DNA of 64,000 nucleotides from RGIG3009 sp045541495 (lineage in GTDB: Bacteria > Bacillota > Clostridia > Oscillospirales > Acutalibacteraceae): NCBI GenBank assembly GCA_045541495.1, contig JAZQJE010000044.1, forward strand, positions 1 to 64,000, written 5' to 3'. The notes under the pieces are model-generated. The model was given only the letters and a program-made list of their open reading frames with translations. It searched no databases and was not told the origin of the DNA. A program made the translations under genes and the position numbers. Positions 25,754 through 34,920 of this stretch are shown here, in pieces (within the stretch, counting starts at the first letter, position 1; each line of letters starts with the position of its first letter).

Positions 25754-27576
25754 GCCGTCACCTCCTCAGCATCGGCATAGGTGTCCGCTTGCTTGTGCCA
25801 CATGTCTGCATATTTGCCGTCTAAAGCCAGCAATTCACGGTGTGTGCCTTGCTCGATGATCTCACCGTTTTCGAACATATAGACGCGATCCGCCATAGTG
25901 GCACTGGAGAGTCTGTGAGAAATGAAGATCACCGTTTTACCTTCACAGGCCTCAAACATATTCTGATACATTTCCTGCTCGGCAATGGGATCCAGAGCCG
26001 ATGTGGGCTCATCCATGATCACGATCTCGTGCTTGCCCGCCAGAATTCTGGCAAGGGATATCTTCTGTGCTTCCCCGCCCGAGAACATGGCACCCTCTCT
26101 GTCGAATTCTCTCGTCACCACAGAATCTACGCCTTTTGACAGTGTTTGAACTTTATCGTATATACCCGTTTTTTGCAGTGCTTTTTTAACCACCTCGCGA
26201 TCTTCGTCGGTGATATTACCGCGAAGCATCACATTTTCCGCAATGGTTGTTGCAAATAGGTGATAATCCTGGAACACCGTTCCGAACAGAGCGCTATAGG
26301 ATGAAAGACGATATGTTTTGATGGTTTCACCGTTCAAGAGGATCTCACCCTCGTCAGGGTCGTATAAGCGCTGCAACAGTTTAATAAGTGTGGTCTTTCC
26401 CGCACCGTTATGCCCGACGATGGCGATTTTTTCTCCCGCCTTAATCGTCAAATTTACCTTTGACAGGGCGGGTGTTGTCTGCCCCATGTAACGAAAGGTC
26501 ATATTGCGAAGCTCCAGTTCTTCAAAGGCGGAAACACAGGGCGCATTTTCGTCCTCAGCAATCTGCACTTCATAGTCCAAAAAGTTGCGGAGATTATCAA
26601 TGTAAAGAGAATCCTCATCCAATCGAAGGAAGGTGTTGCCAATTTGATTGATGGTGCTCGCTATATTGGCGGCTGAGTTGATAACCACAAAGCAATCGCC
26701 CAGCAGCATGTTGTTGGCAACTAAGGTTTTATAGGCTGCCAATATCATGGAACCGGAATCAACCACGACCTGGAAAACAAAGTCAAACAAATAGCGGAAG
26801 AACATCAGCGTATAGCCGTACTGATCGACCAGCCGTTTCATTTCGGCAATGCTGTTATGCATGCGCTTGTACATGACTTTCCACATTTCCGTAAGACGCA
26901 TTTCCTTGGAAAAATCGTTTAAATAGAAAGTACGGCGCACATAATCCCGTTGCCGTATTGCTTCCGTGTGTCGCATGGAGTACTCGTACTGGACCCGATT
27001 TTGCTTCTTGCCGACAAGAGCGGTACACAGCAGCGGCGCAAATGCCAACAGCAAAAACACGGGGTCAATACTAACTATCAAGGTGCCTACAGCAACACCG
27101 TAGATCACGATAAAAATAACACCCGAAACGGTATACATGGCTTTATATGCCCTGTTGACGATGTTGTCCGTTGCTTTCACATAGGTATCGTAAAAGGTTG
27201 CATTTTCAAAGCACACAAGATCCACAGCGGCGGCTTTGCGCTGAAGCAAGTTTTGAATATAGGCTTCCACTCTTGGCCGTGTGAGTTCCCAATAACACCC
27301 GAAGACGTTTTGAAAAAGCATATTGAGGATGCAAAAGGTGATCATACCGCCCAGTGTTATCAGAATGGTGCTCAACGCCTTTCCTTCCTGTAAAGCGTTG
27401 AGCGTATATTGGTACAGGTATGTGCTTAACATAAATTGCCCGACTGCATTGAGAGAAGTGGAAATAAAAGTTCCCACTAAAAGCCCCGGACAGGCTTTGG
27501 CCATTAACCCCAGCATAAAACCGTTATTTTTGAAAGCACGTTTCCAATTTACTTTTTGCTTTTTGTCTGTTTTCAT
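25750..27576 (-). CDS. ABC exporter half-transporter, first subunit
   Basis: A 608-residue half-transporter built like its partner: six membrane helices, then an ATPase with VGHNGAGKTT, FSGGEAQKISLARIL and IVIMDEPTSALDP. Both partners keep the Walker B Glu-adjacent residues, so there is no obvious degenerate site. It starts only 25 bp after the stop of the amino acid ABC ATPase on the same strand, so it may share that transcript. AAAGGAG precedes the start. Confidence 0.9.
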   Translation of the reverse strand: MKTDKKQKVNWKRAFKNNGFMLGLMAKACPGLLVGTFISTSLNAVGQFMLSTYLYQYTLNALQEGKALSTILITLGGMITFCILNMLFQNVFGCYWELTRPRVEAYIQNLLQRKAAAVDLVCFENATFYDTYVKATDNIVNRAYKAMYTVSGVIFIVIYGVAVGTLIVSIDPVFLLLAFAPLLCTALVGKKQNRVQYEYSMRHTEAIRQRDYVRRTFYLNDFSKEMRLTEMWKVMYKRMHNSIAEMKRLVDQYGYTLMFFRYLFDFVFQVVVDSGSMILAAYKTLVANNMLLGDCFVVINSAANIASTINQIGNTFLRLDEDSLYIDNLRNFLDYEVQIAEDENAPCVSAFEELELRNMTFRYMGQTTPALSKVNLTIKAGEKIAIVGHNGAGKTTLIKLLQRLYDPDEGEILLNGETIKTYRLSSYSALFGTVFQDYHLFATTIAENVMLRGNITDEDREVVKKALQKTGIYDKVQTLSKGVDSVVTREFDREGAMFSGGEAQKISLARILAGKHEIVIMDEPTSALDPIAEQEMYQNMFEACEGKTVIFISHRLSSATMADRVYMFENGEIIEQGTHRELLALDGKYADMWHKQADTYADAEEVTA

Positions 27577-27601
27577 AGAGAGCTCCTTTGACTATCGTAA
27601 T

Positions 27602-28384
27602 TTAAGCATTAAAGCGGGACAGGAATGCGCGGGTGCGTTCATTTTGACTGTTTTCAAACACCTGTTCGGGCGTTCCCTCTTCCACGATCAAGCCGTCATC
27701 CATGAAAATGACTCGATCGGAAACCTCTTTAGCAAACGCCATTTCGTGAGTCACAATAACCATGGTCATGTTTCGGTTGGCCAGATCTTTCATCACTTTG
27801 AGGATCTCCCCCGTCAGTTCGGGGTCTAGCGCGGACGTGGGTTCATCAAAAAAGAGGATCTCGGGATTCAGTGCCAACGCTCTGGCAATGGCCACCCGCT
27901 GTTGCTGCCCCCCCGATAACTGACAAGGATAGGCATCCCACTTGGCGGACAACCCCACTTGATCGATGAGGGCACGGGCTTTGGCTTCAATATCCGCCAA
28001 GATCTGTTTGGTATTCGCCTTGTAATGGGGGCGTTCTTTGGCTTGCAGTTTCAGTGCCAACGACACGTTGTCCAGCACGTTATATTGCGGAAATAAATTG
28101 AAGTTCTGAAACACCAACCCGAAATGCAACTGGCGACGGCGTTGCTCCGCCGCGGGCAGTTTGACGGTCTCGGCGGCATCAAAAATAACTTCGTTGTTCA
28201 CCGTCACCGTTCCCCGTTCTGCCCGTTCCAAAAAGGTGAGGCACCGTAACAGCGTAGTCTTACCGCTACCTGAAGACCCGATAATGGACAGTACCTGTCC
28301 CTTTTCCAAGGAAAAATCGATGCCTTTCAGCACTGTCACTTTCCCGAACTTTTTGTGAATATTCCGCACTTCCAACATCGGCAT
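27602..28384 (-). CDS. Polar amino acid ABC transporter ATP-binding protein
   Basis: This 260-residue ATPase is of the GlnQ/HisP family: Walker A GSSGSGKTT, signature LSGGQQQRVAIARAL, Walker B ILFFDEPTSALDPELTGE and the switch VTHEMAFAKEV. An insertion around KLQAKERPHYKANTKQ lengthens it compared with the usual 240 residues. It is the third gene of a binding protein-permease-ATPase importer. GGGGGTGAG precedes the ATG. Confidence 0.93.
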   Translation of the reverse strand: MPMLEVRNIHKKFGKVTVLKGIDFSLEKGQVLSIIGSSGSGKTTLLRCLTFLERAERGTVTVNNEVIFDAAETVKLPAAEQRRRQLHFGLVFQNFNLFPQYNVLDNVSLALKLQAKERPHYKANTKQILADIEAKARALIDQVGLSAKWDAYPCQLSGGQQQRVAIARALALNPEILFFDEPTSALDPELTGEILKVMKDLANRNMTMVIVTHEMAFAKEVSDRVIFMDDGLIVEEGTPEQVFENSQNERTRAFLSRFNA

Positions 28385-28388
28385 GCAC

Positions 28389-29033
28389 TCACCCCCTGAA
28401 ATAACTGAGTTTTTTCTCGAATTTGTTTAACAGGATGGTCAAGATCCCGTTCACCGCCAGATAGAATACCGCGGTGTAGAACAGAGGCCAGATCAACCCT
28501 TTTTTTATATACGATTCGCCCATCCAAATGATCTCATACACCGAGATGATGCGCACCAATGCCGTATCTTTTACCAAGGTGATAAATTCGTTGCCCATGG
28601 GCGGCACGATCCGCTTGATGAGCTGCAACAACGTGACCTTAAAAAAGATCTGTGAACGGGTAAGACCCAATACCTGTCCCGCCTCGTATTGACCGCGTGG
28701 AATGGATTGGATACCGCCTCGATAGATCTCGGAAAAATAACAGGCGTAATTGATAACAAAAGTGACCAATGCCGCCACATAACGGGGCAACAACGGCAAC
28801 CCGAACAACAGTCCCGGCCCGTAATACACCACCAAGATCTGCAGCATCAGCGGAGACCCCCGCACGATCCACACCACCGTTTGCGTTAACCACCTGAGCG
28901 GCGTAAAACGGCTCATAGATGCCATGCAGATCAGCAAACCCAGCGGCAATGCCAATAAAAGGGTGAGAAAAAACAGTTCCAGTGTAACTTCTAATCCCTC
29001 TAACAGGGACAGGGTAACGTTCCAAAATGACAT
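28389..29033 (-). CDS. Polar amino acid ABC transporter permease
   Basis: A 214-residue HisM/GlnP-family permease with five membrane helices, the RGSPLMLQILVVYYG motif and the EAA loop (QYEAGQVLGLTRSQIFFKVTLLQ). It pairs with the ATPase four bases downstream. GGGAGAAG precedes the start. Confidence 0.93.
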   Translation of the reverse strand: MSFWNVTLSLLEGLEVTLELFFLTLLLALPLGLLICMASMSRFTPLRWLTQTVVWIVRGSPLMLQILVVYYGPGLLFGLPLLPRYVAALVTFVINYACYFSEIYRGGIQSIPRGQYEAGQVLGLTRSQIFFKVTLLQLIKRIVPPMGNEFITLVKDTALVRIISVYEIIWMGESYIKKGLIWPLFYTAVFYLAVNGILTILLNKFEKKLSYFRG

Positions 29034-29051
29034 AGGCGTCTTCTCCCGTCA

Positions 29052-29085
29052 AAAACGCTCCCTCACCCTTGTGAGGGAGCGTTTT
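29052..29085 (-). terminator. Intercistronic hairpin between binding protein and permease genes
   Basis: AAAACGCTCCCTCAC pairs with GTGAGGGAGCGTTTT. Placed between the first and second genes of the importer operon, it likely acts as a partial terminator or RNA-stabilising hairpin that keeps binding protein levels above those of the membrane parts. Confidence 0.8.
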
Positions 29086-29096
29086 GCCAATGATTT

Positions 29097-29882
29097 TTAC
29101 TTCTCGATGATGTTCTTCGCAATGCCGTAACCTTTCGCCAACTTCATCACGACGCCCTTGTCATATTGCTCTTTCCAAAAAGTGTTGAATTTCTCGGTCA
29201 GATCGCTCCCTTTGCGGAAGCCCACGCCGTATTCCTCGCTGGTCAGGTCCAAGGTGGTCACCAAGGAGGGATAGTTGGTACCGGCACCGATCATGGCACC
29301 CGCCATGAGCAAGTCGATCACACAGGCTTGCACACTGCCTGCTGCTACTTCCATCAAAGCGCGGGCCTGATCCTGACATTTGGTATAAGGGATGTTCAGT
29401 GCATCCAATGCCGCAGCGCCGGCAGACTCGTCTTCTACAGCAAAGGTGAGCTCGTTTAAACTATCAATGGTGGTGTAGTTTGCTGCAATGTCTTTTTTTA
29501 TGACCACGACTTGCGCATTCCTGCAATAGGGCTCACTGACACTCATAAGACTTGTTACTTCGTCGGTAATGGTCATACCGTTCCATACCACGTCGATGGC
29601 TTTGGTTTCCAAGTCAACGGCCTTGTTGCCCCAGGTGATCTCAATAAACTCGGCCTCTACGCCCAGATATTCTGCAAACTTTTTTGCCATATCCGCATCA
29701 AAGCCGACCCATTCGCCGCTGCCCTCGATCTCTTCAAAATCCATGGGAGCAAAGTCGGTGATACCGACTACCAATTTGCCCTTGTCTTTCACATATTCGC
29801 TGTCGGTCACGTCGCGGCCGCAAGCCGTCAGACTCATCATCAACATCAGTGCCGCCAACAACAGCGCAACGATCTTTTTCAT
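29097..29882 (-). CDS. Amino acid ABC transporter substrate-binding lipoprotein
   Basis: The 261-residue protein has a lipoprotein signal with lipobox LTAC (lipidated Cys at about residue 20), then an SBP_bac_3 domain: LVVGITDFAPMDF, VGFDADMAKKFAEYLG, WNGMTITDE and the late EYGVGFRKGSDLTEKF. It binds a polar amino acid outside the membrane; which one cannot be told. The ATG at 29882 sits eight bases from AGAGAGGG. An upstream TTG at 29888 is less likely. Confidence 0.93.
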   Translation of the reverse strand: MKKIVALLLAALMLMMSLTACGRDVTDSEYVKDKGKLVVGITDFAPMDFEEIEGSGEWVGFDADMAKKFAEYLGVEAEFIEITWGNKAVDLETKAIDVVWNGMTITDEVTSLMSVSEPYCRNAQVVVIKKDIAANYTTIDSLNELTFAVEDESAGAAALDALNIPYTKCQDQARALMEVAAGSVQACVIDLLMAGAMIGAGTNYPSLVTTLDLTSEEYGVGFRKGSDLTEKFNTFWKEQYDKGVVMKLAKGYGIAKNIIEK

Positions 29883-30001
29883 AATCAAAACCCTCTCTTT
29901 TGTTTCAAGATGTGGCCATTATACACCAACACATTAGCAAAGTAAAGTACTAAATCAATATTCTCCCCAAGTTTGTAAAAAAAAACAAAAGGAGAGGCGG
30001 T

Positions 30002-30910
30002 TTATTGTTCTTTTTTCACAGTTTTCGAGGGGAGGTTAGCCAGTGTTACCGCGCCGAACATGAGGAAACACCCGATTCCTTCACGTAATGAGAGAGTATC
30101 GCCCAGTATTATCCAACCTGTCAGTACCGAAAACACCGATTCTAAACTTAATAATAAGGTGACAACGGCGGGATTGCTGTTTTTTAGCGAGATAGTCTGT
30201 AGGGTATAGGCGATACCGCTGGAAAATACTCCCACATACACAAGGGGCATCCAGCAATCCAATATGGCGGTCACCGAGGGGCGTTCGAAAATCAACATCA
30301 AGGTCGTGCTGATGACCGCGCTCACCGTCAGTTGTGCGCAGGACAGATGGATCCCGTTAACTCGCGGCGAAAAGCGGTCGATAAACAAAATTTGAAAGGT
30401 GAAGAACACGGCGCACAACACGATAACACCGTCGCTGGGGGCAATGGAGAACCCCTCGTTGATACAAAGGAGATACAATCCTACCAGCGCAATGCCGATC
30501 CCCGCCCATACGGTGAGAGGCGCGCGGCGTTTAAAGATCAAACCGAAGATGGGCACCAGCACCACGTACAAGGACGTAATAAATCCTGCCTTGCCGGGAT
30601 CGGTATCCGCCATGCCCGCCTGTTGCAGGTTGGTGGCGATGGCCAACATGGACCCGCAAGCAAGACCGCCTATGAGCAGGTTGCGGCAGTACGCGGGGCG
30701 TTCTTCAGCGGGAACGGGGGATCGCTTGCTCACTCCCGCCGATAGAATGAGGAGGAAAGCCACGCCGATCCATGAGCGGACAGCACTGAACGTAAAGGGC
30801 GGCAACGTGTCCGCGCCGATTCCCTGCGCCACAAACGCCGAGCCCCAAATAAATGCCGCCAATAACGGGCAGACCGTGGTGCGTAACAGTTGTTTGGTTT
30901 GTGAGGTCAT
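30002..30910 (-). CDS. DMT superfamily (EamA) transporter
   Basis: A 302-residue membrane protein with ten helices in two EamA repeats; LLAAFIWGSAFVAQ opens the first and VGVFSSGIAYTLQTISLKN lies in the second. These transporters export amino acids or metabolites; no substrate can be inferred. GGATGTG precedes the start. It is divergent from the microcompartment operon. Confidence 0.88.
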   Translation of the reverse strand: MTSQTKQLLRTTVCPLLAAFIWGSAFVAQGIGADTLPPFTFSAVRSWIGVAFLLILSAGVSKRSPVPAEERPAYCRNLLIGGLACGSMLAIATNLQQAGMADTDPGKAGFITSLYVVLVPIFGLIFKRRAPLTVWAGIGIALVGLYLLCINEGFSIAPSDGVIVLCAVFFTFQILFIDRFSPRVNGIHLSCAQLTVSAVISTTLMLIFERPSVTAILDCWMPLVYVGVFSSGIAYTLQTISLKNSNPAVVTLLLSLESVFSVLTGWIILGDTLSLREGIGCFLMFGAVTLANLPSKTVKKEQ

Positions 30911-31056
30911 GGTATTTCACATCCTATTAAAACTGTAACCCAGTATAGCGAAAGTTGTGAAAAAAAGCAATAAAAGAAAACGGAAACGTCGCTTTTTTGC
31001 AAACAGGATTTTGGTTTGCGGCGCTATTGGTTTTCTTTTTATGGTCAAACAGCAAT

Positions 31057-31212
31057 TCCCGAACAAAACCACATTTTCACCTTTGTTTTTGGGTTTGTTC
31101 GGGATATTTTGTTTGATTTGTGTTATTTTTTCTGGTTTTCTTTGGTTTTTCTCTTGACAAGGTTGTGGTTTTCCGATAGAATGACCATAGATGACTATGG
31201 CTTTGTTCGGGA
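31057..31212 (+). promoter_or_regulatory. Three copies of TTTGTTCGGGA before the microcompartment operon
   Basis: The 11-mer TTTGTTCGGGA occurs at 31094-31104 and 31202-31212 and, inverted, at 31057-31067. The first two form an inverted repeat with a 26-base gap. The last copy overlaps the ribosome binding site of the dehydratase gene. In the 311-bp gap (30911-31221) this is the only clear structure besides the promoter. These may be sites for the DeoR protein of the locus. Confidence 0.5.
31154..31200 (+). promoter_or_regulatory. Promoter of the microcompartment operon with an overlapping dyad
   Basis: TTGACA (31154-31159) and TAGAAT (31177-31182) are separated by 17 bp. CCATAG-atga-CTATGG (31185-31200) is a perfect inverted repeat at the expected transcription start, well placed for a repressor. 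Confidence 0.75.
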
Positions 31213-31221
31213 GGTATCACG

Positions 31222-33750
31222 ATGGCCACTGTATATACTGCCAAAATTGAACGCTCTGCCCGTATTCCCGCGCTGATCGAGCATTTATATGCCAATATGC
31301 CGGAGATTGAGGCGGATCGCGCTGTTTTGCTCACCGAATCCTATCGGAAAACGGAGGGTGAACCCATTCACTTGCGCCGCGCCAAAGCGTTCGCCCATAT
31401 TTTAGAGGGCTTGCCCATCACCATCCGTCCGTTGGAACTGGTTGTGGGCAGCAACGCCAAAGCCCCCCGCGGGTGTCAGGTGTTCCCCGAATATTCCTAT
31501 ACCTGGTTGGAAGACGAATTCGACACCGTTGCCACCCGTCCGGCGGATCCGTTCTACATTTCCGAAGAAACCAAGGAAACGCTCCGCAAGGTGTATCCCT
31601 ATTGGAAAGGGAAGACCACCAGCGAACTGGCAACCGCCTATATGGCCCCCGAAACACTGGCGGCCATGGAACACAATATATTCACCCCCGGCAACTACTT
31701 CTATAACGGGATCGGCCACGTCACCGTGGATTACGGCAAAGTATTGCGTATCGGTTTCCGCGGCATTATGGACGAAACCAAAGCCGCCCTTGCCAAACTG
31801 AACGTGTCCGACGGAGACTATGCCCGCCGCCATAGTTTCTTGGAAGCGGTGCTCATCAGTTGCGAAGCGGTCTGCCGCTACGCCGCCCGCTATGCCACCT
31901 TGGCGCGGGAAGAAGCCGCCGCTTGCGGCGACACCACCCGTAAAGACGAACTGTTGCGCATCGCCGCCAACTGCGAACGAGTGCCCGCAAACGGTGCCAC
32001 CTCGTTCTATGAAGCTTGCCAATCTTTCTGGTTTGTGCAGATGTTGCTCCAAACCGAGTCCAGCGGCCACTCCATTTCCCCCGGTCGTTTCGATCAGTAT
32101 ATGTATCCTTATTATAAAGCGGATCTGGAAAAAGGCGCGATCACCCGCGAATTTGCCCAAGAACTCATCGATTGTATCTGGGTCAAACTTAACGATCTGA
32201 ATAAAGTCCGTGACGCGGCTTCCGCTGAAGGTTTTGCGGGTTACAGCCTGTTCCAAAACCTCATCGTCGGCGGCCAAGATACCGAGGGACGGGACGTCAC
32301 AAACGACCTGTCCTATATGTGTATGAACGCTACCATGCACGTGTCCCTGCCGCAACCATCCTTTTCAGTGCGGGTGTGGAACGGTACGCCCCACGAATTC
32401 ATGTTGCGGGCGGCGGAAGTCACCCGTACCGGTGTGGGTTTGCCCGCCTATTATAACGACGAAGTGATCATCCCGTCGCTACAAAATCGCGGTTTATCGC
32501 TGGCAGATGCCCGTGACTATAACATCATCGGTTGCGTGGAACCTCAAAAGTGGGGCAAGACCGACGGCTGGCACGATGCGGCGTTCTTCAATATGTGCCG
32601 CCCCTTGGAAATGGTGTTCTCAAACGGAATGGATAAAGGTGTGCAGATCGGTCCTCAAACCGGCGACGTCGCCAAAATGACCACCTTTGACGAATTCTAC
32701 GATGCCTACAAAACTCAAATGACCTATTTCATTGAACTGATGGTCAACGCCGACAACGCCATCGATCAAGCCCACGGCGAACGGTGCCCGTTACCGTTCC
32801 AGTCTTGCATGGTGGAAGATTGTATCGGTCGCGGCAAGAGTTTGCAAGAAGGCGGCGCGATTTACAACTTCACCGGCCCCCAAGGGTTTGGTATCGCCAA
32901 TATGACCGACGCGCTGTACGCCGTCAAAACGTTGGTGTTTGAGGAACACAGTGTTACCTTACAGGAATTCAAAGAAGCATTAGAACATAACTACGGCAAA
33001 GACATGGATGCCCGCCAGGCGGAGAAGTACACCACACAAGTGGCACGCCAACTGGTAGACAGCGGCAAGACCTTAACGCCCGCCGACATCCAAACCATTT
33101 ACGAAACCGTTGCTCACAACCCCTGCAGTGACGAACAAAAAGCGCGGTATCAACAATTGCTCGACCGCATTGCGGCACTGCCCAAATTCGGCAACGACAT
33201 TGCTGAGGTAGACGATTTTGCGCGGGATGTAGCCTATACCTACACACGCCCGTTGCTCAACTATCGCAACCCCCGCGGTGGCCAATACCAAGCGGGCCTG
33301 TACCCCGTGTCTGCTAACGTTCCGCTGGGCGCCCAAACAGGCGCCACTCCCGATGGTCGCTTGGCCAACACTCCCGTGGCAGACGGTGTTTCTCCCGCTG
33401 CAGGTCGTGATATCAAAGGCCCCACGGCGGCGGCCAACTCCGTGTCCCGTCTCGACCACTATATTGCCTCTAACGGCACGTTGTTCAATATGAAATTCCA
33501 TCCCAGTGCGTTAGCGGGCGCAAGCGGTCTTGAAAGTTTCGTTGCCTTGGTGCGCGGCTACTTCGACCAAAAAGGCAGTCACATGCAGTTTAATGTGGTC
33601 AGTCGCGAAACTCTGCGTGACGCCCAAAAAAATCCCGAAAAATACAAATCGTTGGTGGTACGTGTGGCAGGGTACAGTGCCCTGTTTACCACCCTGTCCC
33701 GCTCCTTGCAGGATGACATCATCAATCGTACGGAGCAGGGGGAATTCTGA
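31222..33750 (+). CDS. Glycyl radical diol dehydratase (B12-independent, 1,2-propanediol type)
   Basis: The enzyme dehydrates 1,2-propanediol to propionaldehyde using a glycyl radical. The 842-residue protein keeps the active-site set known from glycerol/diol dehydratase: His166 (GIGHVTVDYG), His283-Ser284 (GHSISPGRF), Cys438 and Glu440 (GCVEPQ), Asp452 (GWHDAAFFN, 14 residues after the Cys) and the glycyl loop RVAGYSALF (Gly817). The Asp at Cys+14 favours diol over choline or pyruvate substrates. No obvious N-terminal encapsulation helix is present, unlike its partner enzymes. GGGAGG precedes the ATG, and its stop overlaps the activase start. It heads the locus. Confidence 0.93.
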   Translation: MATVYTAKIERSARIPALIEHLYANMPEIEADRAVLLTESYRKTEGEPIHLRRAKAFAHILEGLPITIRPLELVVGSNAKAPRGCQVFPEYSYTWLEDEFDTVATRPADPFYISEETKETLRKVYPYWKGKTTSELATAYMAPETLAAMEHNIFTPGNYFYNGIGHVTVDYGKVLRIGFRGIMDETKAALAKLNVSDGDYARRHSFLEAVLISCEAVCRYAARYATLAREEAAACGDTTRKDELLRIAANCERVPANGATSFYEACQSFWFVQMLLQTESSGHSISPGRFDQYMYPYYKADLEKGAITREFAQELIDCIWVKLNDLNKVRDAASAEGFAGYSLFQNLIVGGQDTEGRDVTNDLSYMCMNATMHVSLPQPSFSVRVWNGTPHEFMLRAAEVTRTGVGLPAYYNDEVIIPSLQNRGLSLADARDYNIIGCVEPQKWGKTDGWHDAAFFNMCRPLEMVFSNGMDKGVQIGPQTGDVAKMTTFDEFYDAYKTQMTYFIELMVNADNAIDQAHGERCPLPFQSCMVEDCIGRGKSLQEGGAIYNFTGPQGFGIANMTDALYAVKTLVFEEHSVTLQEFKEALEHNYGKDMDARQAEKYTTQVARQLVDSGKTLTPADIQTIYETVAHNPCSDEQKARYQQLLDRIAALPKFGNDIAEVDDFARDVAYTYTRPLLNYRNPRGGQYQAGLYPVSANVPLGAQTGATPDGRLANTPVADGVSPAAGRDIKGPTAAANSVSRLDHYIASNGTLFNMKFHPSALAGASGLESFVALVRGYFDQKGSHMQFNVVSRETLRDAQKNPEKYKSLVVRVAGYSALFTTLSRSLQDDIINRTEQGEF

Positions 33751-34541
33751 TGGGACATGATTACCTGGCGGTAACGGGTCGCATCTTCGATATTCAACGG
33801 TTCTCCACCCACGACGGCCCCGGCGTGCGAACGCTGGTGTTCCTGAAAGGCTGCCCGTTGCGATGCCGATGGTGTTGCAACCCCGAATCCCAATCTTACG
33901 ACATTCAGCAAATGACCCAAGGCGGCAAAGTAAAGACCGTGGGTCGGGATGTGACGGTGGGGGAGGCACTGCAGGAAATTCTCCGCGACCGCCCGTACTA
34001 CCGCCGTTCCGGCGGCGGCGTCACTCTGTCAGGCGGCGAATCCCTGTGGCAACCGGATTTTGCGGCAGCGTTGTTGACGGCTTGTAAAGAGAACGGCATC
34101 AACACCGCCATCGAAACTACCGGCTTTGCCGAGCCCGCCGTCATCGAACGGGTTTTGCCGCTGTTGGACTTGGTGTTGATGGATATCAAACACACCGACA
34201 GCCGCAAACACGAAGAATTTACTACCCGCCCCAACGAAAAGATCCTGCAAAACGCCCGCTTGATTGCGGAAAAAGCAAGCAAACTCATCATCCGCGTGCC
34301 GGTGATCCCCGGCTTTAACGATACGGAAGGAGAAATTGATGCCATTGCGGCATTCGCTGCTTCTCTCCCGCGGGTGAATGAGATTCACCTGTTGCCCTAT
34401 CACCGCATGGGGCGCGATAAATACGACGGTCTGAGCCGTCCCTACTTGATGGGGGATGTGGAACCGCCGCCCGCCGCTCATATGGAACGGTTGGCGCAGG
34501 TCGCACAACGACACGGCTTGATTGTTAAGATAGGAGGTTAG
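33750..34541 (+). CDS. Glycyl radical enzyme activating enzyme (radical SAM)
   Basis: It uses S-adenosylmethionine and a [4Fe-4S] cluster to install the glycyl radical on the dehydratase. The cluster motif is C35-x3-C39-x2-C42 (GCPLRCRWC), followed by GGGVTLSGGESLWQ and VLMDIKHTD. At 263 residues it lacks the two-cluster ferredoxin insert that many dehydratase activases carry between the SAM motif and GGGVT, so it resembles PflA in layout. The start overlaps the dehydratase stop (TGATG). Confidence 0.93.
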   Translation: MGHDYLAVTGRIFDIQRFSTHDGPGVRTLVFLKGCPLRCRWCCNPESQSYDIQQMTQGGKVKTVGRDVTVGEALQEILRDRPYYRRSGGGVTLSGGESLWQPDFAAALLTACKENGINTAIETTGFAEPAVIERVLPLLDLVLMDIKHTDSRKHEEFTTRPNEKILQNARLIAEKASKLIIRVPVIPGFNDTEGEIDAIAAFAASLPRVNEIHLLPYHRMGRDKYDGLSRPYLMGDVEPPPAAHMERLAQVAQRHGLIVKIGG

Positions 34542-34545
34542 ACCG

Positions 34546-34920
34546 ATGAATATTGACGAGTACCGCGCGGGCGTGGAAAAAACCCGTATCGTCCAAGAAC
34601 TTGTCCCCGGCAAGCAGATCACATTGGCTCACATCATCGCCAATCCCGACGATATTTTGTACTACAAATTGGGATTGGATCCGGCGGAATCCCACTGCGG
34701 GGCCATCGGCATTTTAACCTTAAGCCCCAGCGAAACTGCTATCATCGCGGGGGACATCGCCCTCAAAGCCTCCGGTGTAACCCTCGGCTTCGTGGATCGT
34801 TTCAGCGGCACCGTCATCGTCACGGGCACCGTTTCACAGGTGGAAGCCGCACTTATGGCGGTCATCGAATACGCCGTGAACAAACTGGGCTTTGACGTTT
34901 GCGAGTTGACTCGCACATGA
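34546..34920 (+). CDS. Circularly permuted BMC shell hexamer (EutS/PduU type)
   Basis: The 124-residue protein begins with the ELVPGKQITLAHIIANP segment diagnostic of EutS/PduU permuted BMC domains, and then shows GAIGILTLSPSETAIIAGDIALKASGV. These proteins form hexamers whose N-terminal strands make a small beta barrel over the pore. GGAGGTTAG precedes the ATG. It overlaps the GTPase gene by four bases. Confidence 0.9.
   Translation: MNIDEYRAGVEKTRIVQELVPGKQITLAHIIANPDDILYYKLGLDPAESHCGAIGILTLSPSETAIIAGDIALKASGVTLGFVDRFSGTVIVTGTVSQVEAALMAVIEYAVNKLGFDVCELTRT

Noticed and set aside
30957..31157. A 66-residue open frame before the microcompartment operon
   Set aside because: It has an extremely basic and then phenylalanine-rich composition, no ribosome binding site, and overlaps the inverted repeats and promoter region. 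It looks like AT-rich intergenic DNA.
31222..33750. Choline trimethylamine-lyase or pyruvate formate-lyase identity for the glycyl radical enzyme
   Set aside because: The motif is Cys-Val-Glu, not the adjacent Cys pair of pyruvate formate-lyase, and His166, His283-Ser284 and Asp452 match the diol/glycerol dehydratase substrate site; the aldolase context fits propanediol and not choline.
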